The translations under genes were made by a program, and so were the position numbers. Under the pieces are notes generated by a model. It was not told the origin of the DNA. It saw only the letters and a program-made list of their open reading frames with translations, and did no database searches. 6,241 nucleotides of DNA, taken from Planctomycetota bacterium (GTDB lineage Bacteria > Planctomycetota > Phycisphaerae > Phycisphaerales > UBA1924). The stretch lies in NCBI GenBank assembly GCA_023429345.1, contig JAEYVB010000360.1:1-6241 (forward strand). The letters run 5' to 3'. Below, in pieces: positions 1 to 5,672 of the stretch (its first letter is position 1; every line of letters begins with the position of its first letter).

Positions 1-1
1 G

Positions 2-820
2 ATCTCCGTCGAGGACCGGGCGACGCTCGCCGATTCGCTCGCCAAGATTGCCTCGCAAGCAAACGCGGCGGCGGAGGCTCAGGCCCGGGGGTATGTCCGC
101 ATCGTGACGCATGAGGATGGCGGCACCACGTTCTATTCGGTGCGATTCCCCGGGGTGCCGGCGCCCATCGAGCTCACGATGGCGCTCACCGATCGATGGC
201 TCGTGCTATCCCCGATCCCGCAGGGGGCCGTCGCCGCCGTTCGCCACCTCTCCGGCAAGGCGGAGGGGCTGATGGCCTCAACGCACCTGAAGGGTCTGCA
301 GAACCGCGACTCGCTCGTGGAGTTCTCGTACGCCGACACGTCGCGGGCCCTCCGCGGCGGGTACGGACTCCTCAGCATGTTCGGCTCGGCGGTTGCCAAC
401 ATGGTCCGTTCGCCCTCGGATCCTTCGCGCGAGCCGGGCATGGTGATCCCGCTGTACCACGACCTCGCCAGGGGCGCGATCCCGACGATCAAGACCACCT
501 TCTGGCGCGGCGACGATCTTGTCAGCGAGTCGCGCTCGTCCCACTCGACCGTCGTGAACATGGGCGCTGCACTCGGCACCGTCGCCAAGATCCTGCCGTT
601 CATCGCCGCGGCCGGCGCGGCGGGCGCTGCCCAGGAGAGCGGCCGCTTCGGTCTCGCCGAGCCCGGTGACTTTCCCTTCCGCGCCCTGGCCATCCTAAGC
701 CTCCCCACCCCGGACCGGCTCGCCGTCCGCGCCGCCATGGCCGCGGCCCGTCAGGGGGATACCGAGGCAACGCTCATCGGCATTCTGCTCCGAGGCCACG
801 CGGCGGAACCCACGCGATGA
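2..820 (+). CDS. Hypothetical protein, DUF3352-like, 3' part only (5' end outside window)
   Basis: The frame is open from base 2 to the TGA at 818-820, so 272 residues of a longer protein are visible. The internal GTG at 104 is not needed as a start because the frame continues upstream of it without a stop. Numbering from base 2, a helix-rich stretch (about 3-30) leads into beta-rich sequence with FYSVRFPG near 45, then a TDRWLVLS segment at 63-70 and an RDSLVEFSYAD segment at 102-112. A strongly hydrophobic Ala/Gly-rich stretch at about 184-210 could be a membrane segment or a buried helix. This order resembles planctomycete DUF3352-type proteins, which is an assignment from general appearance only. 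The stop overlaps the next start as ATGA, so the two genes are probably co-translated. The downstream protein carries the same kind of unit, suggesting a joint role. The function is unknown. Confidence 0.8.
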   Translation: MSVEDRATLADSLAKIASQANAAAEAQARGYVRIVTHEDGGTTFYSVRFPGVPAPIELTMALTDRWLVLSPIPQGAVAAVRHLSGKAEGLMASTHLKGLQNRDSLVEFSYADTSRALRGGYGLLSMFGSAVANMVRSPSDPSREPGMVIPLYHDLARGAIPTIKTTFWRGDDLVSESRSSHSTVVNMGAALGTVAKILPFIAAAGAAGAAQESGRFGLAEPGDFPFRALAILSLPTPDRLAVRAAMAAARQGDTEATLIGILLRGHAAEPTR

Positions 821-2217
821 ACATAGTCTGGGGGGGGATCGCTGCTCTGGTCATCCTCGCGGCCGCGCTGGTCAGCCCCGGCGCGGCCGCGGCCGCTCAG
901 CCGACGGGAGCCTGGTCGCCTCCGAAGGGGGCGATCGCCCACTGGTACCTGAACGCCGGTGGGCTCGGGCCAGGGTCGCCGCACGATCCCACGCAGGACC
1001 TGCTGCAGCGGGGCATGCTGGCGCTGGTGGAGGGCGTGTTTGCACGAGAGGGCCGCGGGCCGTGTCCGGCGGCCGCGATCCTTGACCCGGGCGTGCTCGG
1101 GGGCGCTGCGTATCGCATCACACTGCTGGACCTCGCCGTCGACTCGGGCGAAAGGGCCAAGCCGGGCGGGCCGGTTGCCCTTACCCGTTTCGCGATTGTC
1201 CTGAGGGTAGAAACCGGCGAGCGGCATGCGGAACTCGAGGCCGTGCTCCGCGACCAAATGCAGCGCGCTGCGGAGGCACGGAACTCGGACCCGGTCGAAA
1301 GTCGTGTCGAACTCCCAAACGGCACCACGGCAACCTCGCTCCGGGTCAGGGAGGACCCACTCCTCCAACTCGCATGGGTGTCGACGCCTGATGCGTTCCT
1401 GATCGGCATCGGCGATGATGCCCTGGCGCGCCCGACTGCCCCCGCGGCCGGCGGCGCTCCCGGCTGGGCGGGGCACCGGAAGCTGATCGGCCCGATCCAT
1501 CGTGACGCCGCATCGGTGATGGAGGCCTATGTCGACCTGGACCGTCTTCGCTCCGCGGTGCCCGACGAGGTCGGGTGGGGCACCGCCGGGGAACTGCTTC
1601 GGGCGTGGCGTATCAGCAACGCGCGTTCGGTCATGGTGGCGGCCTCGGCGGCAAAGCCGGAAGCCGTTAACGGGCCGCGGCTGCTGAATCTCTCCCTCTC
1701 GTGGTCCGATCGCTCGCTTCCTACGGGCAACGTCAAGGCGGCCCGCATCAGCACACCCGAGTGGCCGGCCGTGCTCGGCCCCGCCCCCGAGGATGCGGCC
1801 TATGCGATTGTTGTGCCCTCGGCGTGGATGACGTGGATTCCCATGTCGATAGAGACCCGCCGGGCGCTCCGCACACCCGAGGTTTCGGGCGTCCGGGCCT
1901 CGGGTGAGTGGATCCGGCGCAATCTTCCGTCACTCGAGCGGGTGATCGCAAAGGGAACGGGGGTGGTGGCGATCGTCGGACCGCGCAACGCCGCGGAGGG
2001 CCCCGTGATCCGGGTGCCGCTGCGCTCGGATGCCCACCCCGAGCGCGTGCTCGGAGACTTGCAGCAGGTCATGAGTTCTCTCGGCGTGCCGTATTCCCCC
2101 GAGTCGCAGTCATGGGCCGTGGAGTGTTTCGGCCACACGCTCACGTTCGGCCTCCGCGGGTCGTCCTTCATCGGTGCCTGGAATGCCGGACAACTCCCCC
2201 CACCGGGCCCGCGCTGA
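817..2217 (+). CDS. Hypothetical secreted protein with duplicated DUF3352-like unit
   Basis: This encodes 466 residues starting at ATG 817, the only canonical start after the in-frame stop at 667-669. Translation is probably coupled to the preceding gene through the ATGA overlap; GGCGGA at 802-807 is a weak ribosome site. Residues 1-27 look like a signal peptide, with a long hydrophobic core (about 8-19) and a likely cleavage after the Ala run at 23-27. Its n-region has no Lys or Arg, which is unusual. A beta-alpha-beta unit at about 124-205 ends in FLIGIGDDAL, and a similar unit at about 397-455 ends in FIGAW. Residues 220-240 (HRK..., RD at 229-230, YVD at 238-240) match the corresponding RD...YAD part of the preceding protein. 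No enzyme motif is visible. It is probably exported to the periplasm or cell surface, possibly as a partner of the upstream product. The function is unknown. Confidence 0.85.
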   Translation: MNIVWGGIAALVILAAALVSPGAAAAAQPTGAWSPPKGAIAHWYLNAGGLGPGSPHDPTQDLLQRGMLALVEGVFAREGRGPCPAAAILDPGVLGGAAYRITLLDLAVDSGERAKPGGPVALTRFAIVLRVETGERHAELEAVLRDQMQRAAEARNSDPVESRVELPNGTTATSLRVREDPLLQLAWVSTPDAFLIGIGDDALARPTAPAAGGAPGWAGHRKLIGPIHRDAASVMEAYVDLDRLRSAVPDEVGWGTAGELLRAWRISNARSVMVAASAAKPEAVNGPRLLNLSLSWSDRSLPTGNVKAARISTPEWPAVLGPAPEDAAYAIVVPSAWMTWIPMSIETRRALRTPEVSGVRASGEWIRRNLPSLERVIAKGTGVVAIVGPRNAAEGPVIRVPLRSDAHPERVLGDLQQVMSSLGVPYSPESQSWAVECFGHTLTFGLRGSSFIGAWNAGQLPPPGPR

Positions 2218-2970
2218 TCAGGCAAAGGCCCTCCGCAGCAGCGTCGGCAGCACCTCGCCCGACCGCCCGCGGATCGACCAACGGATTGACTCGGACAAGG
2301 GCGTCGCATCCCGGTTGATCTCCGCCACGGGAACGCCGCGTGCGGCCGCCGCATAGGCATAGCCCGCGGCCGGGTAGACCACCGCGCTCGTCCCGACACT
2401 TACGAACAGGTCGCAGTCCTGCACGGCCCGGTCGGCGGCGGCGACCGCGGCCGTCGGGAGCATCTCCCCGAACCAGACGACGTCCGGGCGCAGGCAGGCG
2501 CCGGCCGCGTGCGGCGATGGCGGCGGGAACCGTTCAAACGGGACGGGGGGCGGCTCGTGCTTCCGGCCCGTTCTGACGCAGCGCCAGACAACGATTGAGC
2601 CGTGGAGTTCGATTACGTTCCGGCTGCCCGCGCGGTGGTGCAGGCGATCGACGTTCTGGGTGAGCAGCGTGAACGCGCCCCCGCGCCCGATGACCGCACG
2701 CTCCCACTCGGCGAGCGCGTGGTGCCCCGGGTTCGGCTCGGCGGCGAGCACCCCCAGGCGGCGGTGGTCGTACCAGCGCGTGACCATCTCCGGATCGGCG
2801 GCGAAGGCCTCGGGGGTGGCCAGGCGGCCGGGATCGAAGTCCTTCCAGAGCCCCTCCATCGTGTCCCGGAACGTTCGGATCCCGGACTCGGCCGAGACGC
2901 CCGCCCCGGTGAGCACGACGACGGAGCGTGCCATGGAAATCGCCCGGGCAAGTTCCGAATGTTCATCCAC
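2218..2970 (-). CDS. cobB: NAD-dependent protein deacylase, class III sirtuin (CobB/SIRT5 type)
   Basis: Cytoplasmic sirtuin that removes acyl groups from lysines using NAD+, giving nicotinamide and O-acyl-ADP-ribose. With GTG 2970 as start it has 250 residues. The NAD-binding GAGVSAESGIRTFR is at 22-35, as in E. coli CobB (GIRTFR). The TQNVDRLH motif is at 104-111 and the catalytic His is H123 in ELHGS. LRPDVVWFGE is at 160-169, GTSAVVYPAAG at 193-203 and the adenine-side EINRD at 217-221. Y67 and R70 in WYDHRR form the YxxR pair that in SIRT5 and CobB reads succinyl, malonyl and glutaryl groups, so acidic-acyl removal is likely. The zinc module keeps only C131 of the usual cysteines. The GTG start leaves one helix before the Rossmann core; ATG 2934 would cut into it and ATG 3039 would overlap the divergent gene. 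The stop directly abuts the convergent gene at TGATCA. Confidence 0.93.
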   Translation of the reverse strand: MDEHSELARAISMARSVVVLTGAGVSAESGIRTFRDTMEGLWKDFDPGRLATPEAFAADPEMVTRWYDHRRLGVLAAEPNPGHHALAEWERAVIGRGGAFTLLTQNVDRLHHRAGSRNVIELHGSIVVWRCVRTGRKHEPPPVPFERFPPPSPHAAGACLRPDVVWFGEMLPTAAVAAADRAVQDCDLFVSVGTSAVVYPAAGYAYAAAARGVPVAEINRDATPLSESIRWSIRGRSGEVLPTLLRRAFA

Positions 2971-2995
2971 GGCCGGAGCATACCCCGCTCCGTCC
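2971..2995. repeat. Inverted repeat between divergent genes
   Basis: CGGAGC at 2974-2979 and GCTCCG at 2987-2992 form a perfect 6-base inverted repeat around a 7-base spacer. Two further pairs (2971-2972 with 2994-2995) extend it beyond one mismatch. It lies directly upstream of the sirtuin GTG and overlaps the candidate minus-strand -10 box. It could be an operator dyad or a short hairpin at the 5' end of the transcript. In sequence this rich in G and C, chance is also possible. Confidence 0.35.
2977..2982 (-). promoter_or_regulatory. Candidate -10 box of the sirtuin gene
   Basis: On the minus strand this reads TATGCT, four of six matches to TATAAT, and its end is 6 bases from the GTG at 2970. 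A transcript would begin at or next to the start codon, which fits the absence of a Shine-Dalgarno sequence there. I see no -35 match. The assignment rests on one short hexamer. Confidence 0.3.
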
Positions 2996-3005
2996 GCGCC
3001 CGCGG

Positions 3006-3011
3006 TACACT
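3006..3011 (+). promoter_or_regulatory. Candidate -10 box of the PH-domain gene
   Basis: TACACT matches four of six bases of TATAAT and ends 26 bases before the ATG at 3038, leaving room for a short leader with the ribosome site. It is flanked by CGCGG (3001-3005) and CCGCG (3012-3016), a perfect 5-base inverted repeat, so the box sits in the loop of a small dyad. No -35 element is recognisable. Confidence 0.35.
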
Positions 3012-3024
3012 CCGCGCCGACCCC

Positions 3025-3029
3025 AGGAG
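3025..3029 (+). promoter_or_regulatory. Shine-Dalgarno sequence that fixes the PH-domain gene start
   Basis: AGGAG is followed by 8 bases and then ATG 3038. This is the clearest ribosome-binding site in the window. It places the start at 3038 rather than at the earlier in-frame ATG 2660, which would run the gene through the whole 5' half of the sirtuin on the other strand. Confidence 0.8.
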
Positions 3030-3037
3030 ATTGCGCC

Positions 3038-3460
3038 ATGCCCGGCGAGAACACCGTCCTGACCTTCCGCCCCAGCCAGTGGAGCAAGTTCCCGACGTAC
3101 CTCATCTGCGGGGTGCTCTGCGTGCTCGTCGTGCCGATCTTTATCGCCGTCTGGGTCGCCCTCACGGTGAAGTACACGCGCTACGAGCTCGACCGGGAAC
3201 GGCTGCGGCTGACCACCGGCGTCTTTAGTCGCGCCACGGACAACCTCGAGCTCTACCGCGTCAGCGATATCCGGGTCTCGCAGTCCTTCTGGCAGCGGAT
3301 CGTGGGCATCGGGAACATCGACCTGCTCACCACCGACAAAACCTCCCCCCAGCTCCCCATCCACAGCATCCGCAACCACGCCGAGATCGCCGACACGCTG
3401 CGGTCGCTGGTTGAGACCATGCGGGACAAGAAGAAGCAGCGGGAGTTCGACGTCGTCTGA
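3038..3460 (+). CDS. Small membrane protein with bacterial PH domain (bPH2/YdbS-like)
   Basis: This encodes 140 residues. After a short polar N-terminus, residues 20-44 are strongly hydrophobic (one membrane span, or a tight hairpin broken at P33). A cytoplasmic bPH2-type domain (PF03703 family, formerly DUF304) follows at about 46-127. Its hallmarks are the strand YELDRERLRLTTGVFSR (49-65), LELYRVSDIRV (70-80), a WQRIVGIGNIDL turn (85-96) and LPIHSIRNHAEI (106-117). The C-terminus is highly charged (DKKKQRE, 130-136). Family members are membrane-anchored and most have no defined biochemical role; related YdbS/YdbT proteins often have two membrane spans before the domain, so this is a short version. 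It is transcribed divergently from the sirtuin and followed after 44 bases by the polyprenyl synthase. No functional link to either neighbour is evident. Confidence 0.88.
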   Translation: MPGENTVLTFRPSQWSKFPTYLICGVLCVLVVPIFIAVWVALTVKYTRYELDRERLRLTTGVFSRATDNLELYRVSDIRVSQSFWQRIVGIGNIDLLTTDKTSPQLPIHSIRNHAEIADTLRSLVETMRDKKKQREFDVV

Positions 3461-3490
3461 TCCGCCCCCTCCCTCCCGGAGGCCCGCACC

Positions 3491-3496
3491 TACGAT
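3491..3496 (+). promoter_or_regulatory. Candidate -10 box of the polyprenyl synthase gene
   Basis: TACGAT matches four of six bases of TATAAT and ends only 8 bases before the GTG at 3505. It lies in the 8-mer GCACCTAC (3486-3493), which recurs exactly at 4542-4549 before asd. Transcription from it would start at or just before the GTG, giving a leaderless message. No -35 element is seen. Confidence 0.35.
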
Positions 3497-3504
3497 CACC
3501 GCGA

Positions 3505-4509
3505 GTGCTGCCGCCCGACGTCCATGCCGCTCCCGAACTGTCCGCCCGCATCGCCGCCGGGCTCGAGCACGTCAACGAGCGGTTCGGGCGGCAGCTCGCC
3601 ACCGACCTGCCCCCGCTCGAGCGGCTGGTGCGGCACGTGGAGCACTACCGGGGCAAGATGCTCCGCCCCACCCTTGTCCTTGTCTCGGGGCTCGCCGCCC
3701 GCCCGGACGTCGAGCTGGGCTCCTCCCACCACACATGCGCCGCGGTCTGCGAGATGATCCATATGGCCACGCTCGTGCACGACGATGTGCTCGACGAGGC
3801 CGATATCCGCCGCCGCGGCCAGACCGTCAACCGCCTCTACGGCAACGAGGCCGCCGTCATCCTCGGCGATTACATGATCGCGGCGGCCTACCACCTGTGC
3901 TCGCAGCTCGAGGACCAGTCGATCGCGCTCGCGGTGGGGCACATCGCCATGACGCTCTGCGCAGGGGAACTGCTGCAGCTCTCGCATCGTGAGGACCTCT
4001 CGCTCGACGAGCCGACCTATTTCGAGATCATCCGCCGAAAGACGGCTTCCCTGATTGCGCTCTCGTGCCGTCTGGGGGCGGTTTGCTCCGGGGCCGCCGA
4101 GGCCGACCGTGCCCGCCTCGAACGCTTCGGCGAGGGCATCGGCGCGGCGTTCCAGATCCAGGACGACCTGCTCGACCTCACCGCCCGCGCGAGCACCCTC
4201 GGGAAGCCGGTCGGCCAGGACATGGCCAAGGGCAAGCTGACCCTTCCACTGGTCCATCACCTCGGTTCGGTCAGCCCCATCGACCGGGGCCGGTCTCTCG
4301 TGCTCCTCGAGCGGGCGGTCAAGGGGGATGCCGACGCCGCCGCTTCGTTGCAGCAGGCGCTCGATCGATCCGGGTCCATGGCCCATTCACACCGGGTGGC
4401 GGCGGACTTGGTCGCCACCGCCAAGGCGGAACTCGCGGGCCTTCCGCCGTCGCCGGCACGCGACCTGTTGTACTCGATGGCCGATGCGGTGGTGCGACGC
4501 ACGCACTGA
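3505..4509 (+). CDS. Polyprenyl diphosphate synthase, long-chain (IspB/HepT/solanesyl type)
   Basis: All-alpha isoprenyl synthase that extends an allylic diphosphate with isopentenyl diphosphate, most likely to make the side chain of menaquinone or another quinone. It has 334 residues, about the usual length. The substrate-binding GKMLRP is at 50-55. The first Asp-rich motif is HDDVLD (D93, D94, D97) followed by EADIRRRG (98-105). The second is QDDLLD (D220, D221, D224), with conserved lysines at K234 and K244 and KLTLPLVHH from 244. The residue five before D93 is Ala (A88), the small side chain typical of enzymes with long products, and the sequence closely resembles E. coli IspB. The exact chain length cannot be read from sequence, so no symbol is given. 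GTG 3505 is the only start that keeps the N-terminal helices; GGAGG at 3478-3482 is too far upstream to serve it. Confidence 0.93.
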   Translation: MLPPDVHAAPELSARIAAGLEHVNERFGRQLATDLPPLERLVRHVEHYRGKMLRPTLVLVSGLAARPDVELGSSHHTCAAVCEMIHMATLVHDDVLDEADIRRRGQTVNRLYGNEAAVILGDYMIAAAYHLCSQLEDQSIALAVGHIAMTLCAGELLQLSHREDLSLDEPTYFEIIRRKTASLIALSCRLGAVCSGAAEADRARLERFGEGIGAAFQIQDDLLDLTARASTLGKPVGQDMAKGKLTLPLVHHLGSVSPIDRGRSLVLLERAVKGDADAAASLQQALDRSGSMAHSHRVAADLVATAKAELAGLPPSPARDLLYSMADAVVRRTH

Positions 4510-4546
4510 ACGCCGCCCCCCCGGGGACCGGAACGGGCTCGGCACC

Positions 4547-4552
4547 TACCCT
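4547..4552 (+). promoter_or_regulatory. Candidate -10 box of asd
   Basis: TACCCT is a weak match to TATAAT (three of six bases) in the 76-base spacer between the polyprenyl synthase and asd. It ends 33 bases before ATG 4586. It belongs to the exact 8-mer GCACCTAC also found before the preceding gene. The spacer otherwise shows C runs, a pyrimidine-rich stretch and a weak ribosome site (GGAAG, 4576-4580), with no convincing terminator. No -35 match is visible. Confidence 0.28.
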
Positions 4553-4585
4553 TTGCCTCCCCTCTCTTTCCAACCGGAAGTCGGC

Positions 4586-5644
4586 ATGAACCCCACCATC
4601 GCGATCGTTGGCGCCACCGGAGCTGTGGGCATGGAATGCCTCCGGATCCTCGAGCAGCGGAGCTTTCCCCACGCCTCTGTCAAGCTCCTCGCGTCGGCGC
4701 GGTCCGCGGGCAGGGAAATGCCCTTCGGCGGCCGCGGGTTGAAGGTCGAGGAGCTGGGGGAACGCAGCTTCGACGGCGTCGACCTCGCCTTCTTTGCCGC
4801 CGATGCGGCCACCAGCAAGCACCACGCGCCGAGGGTCGCAGCAGCGGGGGGCATCGCGATCGACAAGTCCTCGGGGTTCCGGATGGACCCCTCCGCACCG
4901 CTGGTGATCCCGGAGGTGAACGGGGGCGATCTGGCCGGCCTCCGGCGGTCAGCCGGCAAGGGCGCAGGCGGCATTGTCGCGGTGCCGAACTGTTCGACCA
5001 TCATCCTGCTGGTCCCGGTCGAACCGCTGCGGCGGGCGTTCGGGATCGAGCGCATGGTTGTCTCGACCTACCAGGCCGCTTCCGGCGCCGGCGCTGAGGC
5101 CATGGCGGAACTCCAGGACCAGACCCGCGCCGTGCTGGCGGGGGGGACGGCCGAGCCCCGCATCTTCCGGGAGCCCTGCGCCTTCAACGTCTTCAGCCAC
5201 GACTCCGCGATCGATCCAGAGACGGGAATGAACGGCGAAGAGGAGAAGATCGTCGCCGAGACGCGCCGGATCTGGGGCGACCCCGCGGCGAAGGTCTCCG
5301 CGACCTGCGTCCGCGTGGGGGTGATGCAGGGGCACTCGGAGGCTATCACGCTCACCCTCAGGACCCCCGCGACCGAGGAGCAGGTTCGGGATGCCCTGTC
5401 CCGCGGCCGCGGCCTGTGGATCATCGACGACCGGGCCGCGAACCAGTTCCCCACGCCACTGAAGGCCAGCCACGGCGATGATGTGCTGGTAGGCCGCATC
5501 CGGCCCGACCTGTCGCAGGAAGGGCACGAGGCGGCCCGGAAGCGGTACTACAAGGGCTGGTCGCTCTTTGTCTCCGGCGACCAGTTGCGGAAAGGGGCCG
5601 CCCTGACGGCCGTCCAGATCGCCGAGGAGCTCTTCGGCGGCTGA
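4586..5644 (+). CDS. asd: Aspartate-semialdehyde dehydrogenase
   Basis: Cytoplasmic enzyme that converts L-aspartyl-4-phosphate and NADPH to L-aspartate-4-semialdehyde. This is the branch point to lysine and diaminopimelate (peptidoglycan in some bacteria), threonine and methionine. It has 352 residues, within the family range. The NADP-binding GATGAVG is at 9-15, KSSGFRMD at 94-101 carries the phosphate-binding Arg (R99), and the active-site Cys is C136 in VPNCST. Substrate-binding Gln is Q163 in TYQAASGAG, and the acid/base His is H250 in QGHSEAI. The usual RVPV before that His is RVGV here, a mild variation. ATG 4586 follows GGAAG by 5 bases and sits directly before the Rossmann strand; an open extension upstream lies over the end of the polyprenyl synthase and lacks family sequence. 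Its TGA abuts the convergent slyX stop with no spacer. Confidence 0.96.
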   Translation: MNPTIAIVGATGAVGMECLRILEQRSFPHASVKLLASARSAGREMPFGGRGLKVEELGERSFDGVDLAFFAADAATSKHHAPRVAAAGGIAIDKSSGFRMDPSAPLVIPEVNGGDLAGLRRSAGKGAGGIVAVPNCSTIILLVPVEPLRRAFGIERMVVSTYQAASGAGAEAMAELQDQTRAVLAGGTAEPRIFREPCAFNVFSHDSAIDPETGMNGEEEKIVAETRRIWGDPAAKVSATCVRVGVMQGHSEAITLTLRTPATEEQVRDALSRGRGLWIIDDRAANQFPTPLKASHGDDVLVGRIRPDLSQEGHEAARKRYYKGWSLFVSGDQLRKGAALTAVQIAEELFGG

Positions 5645-5672
5645 TCACCAATGCGGTGGAGGATCGCCGCCG
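5635..5672. terminator. Hairpin across the asd/slyX convergent junction, possible bidirectional terminator
   Basis: CGGCGGC (5635-5641) pairs perfectly with GCCGCCG (5666-5672). Inside, after a one-base bulge, GATC (5643-5646) pairs with GATC (5662-5665), then CCA (5648-5650) with TGG (5657-5659), closing a 6-base loop. Both stop codons lie in the structure, which folds on either strand. There is no T-run on either side, so it is not a classical intrinsic terminator. It may stall polymerase or protect 3' ends of the two messages. Confidence 0.45.

Noticed and set aside
133..738. 201-residue antisense open frame and the 196-669 plus-strand frame opposite or within the first gene
   Set aside because: Both are rich in Arg, Pro and Ala, as expected of off-frame reading in high-GC DNA. 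The frame open from base 2 has protein-like composition and a coupled stop.
2205..2231. GGGCC/GGCCC stem as terminator at the first convergent junction
   Set aside because: There are only five pairs around a 17-base loop and no T-run; this is easily produced by chance in such GC-rich sequence.
2971..3177. N-terminal extension of the sirtuin frame to ATG 3177
   Set aside because: The extra 69 residues lie antisense to the start of the PH-domain gene, which has a strong AGGAG site. They show no sirtuin sequence.
2218..3460. SIR2-based antiphage defence pair (SIR2 protein next to a membrane protein)
   Set aside because: The SIR2 protein is a single-domain class III sirtuin of CobB/SIRT5 type with all deacylase residues, not the long multidomain SIR2 of defence systems. 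The PH-domain protein is on the opposite strand and the other neighbours are housekeeping genes.
3478..3482. GGAGG as ribosome site for the polyprenyl synthase
   Set aside because: It is 22 bases before GTG 3505, and no in-frame start codon exists at the proper distance. It also forms part of a small CCTCC/GGAGG repeat.
3496..4386. 296-residue antisense open frame opposite the polyprenyl synthase
   Set aside because: It is a shadow of a real GC-rich gene, with low-complexity charged composition. The plus-strand gene has complete catalytic motifs.
4328..4585. Extension of the asd frame upstream to 4328
   Set aside because: It runs through the end of the polyprenyl synthase in another frame and translates to Arg/Pro-rich sequence with no family resemblance. 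ATG 4586 directly precedes the expected first strand.
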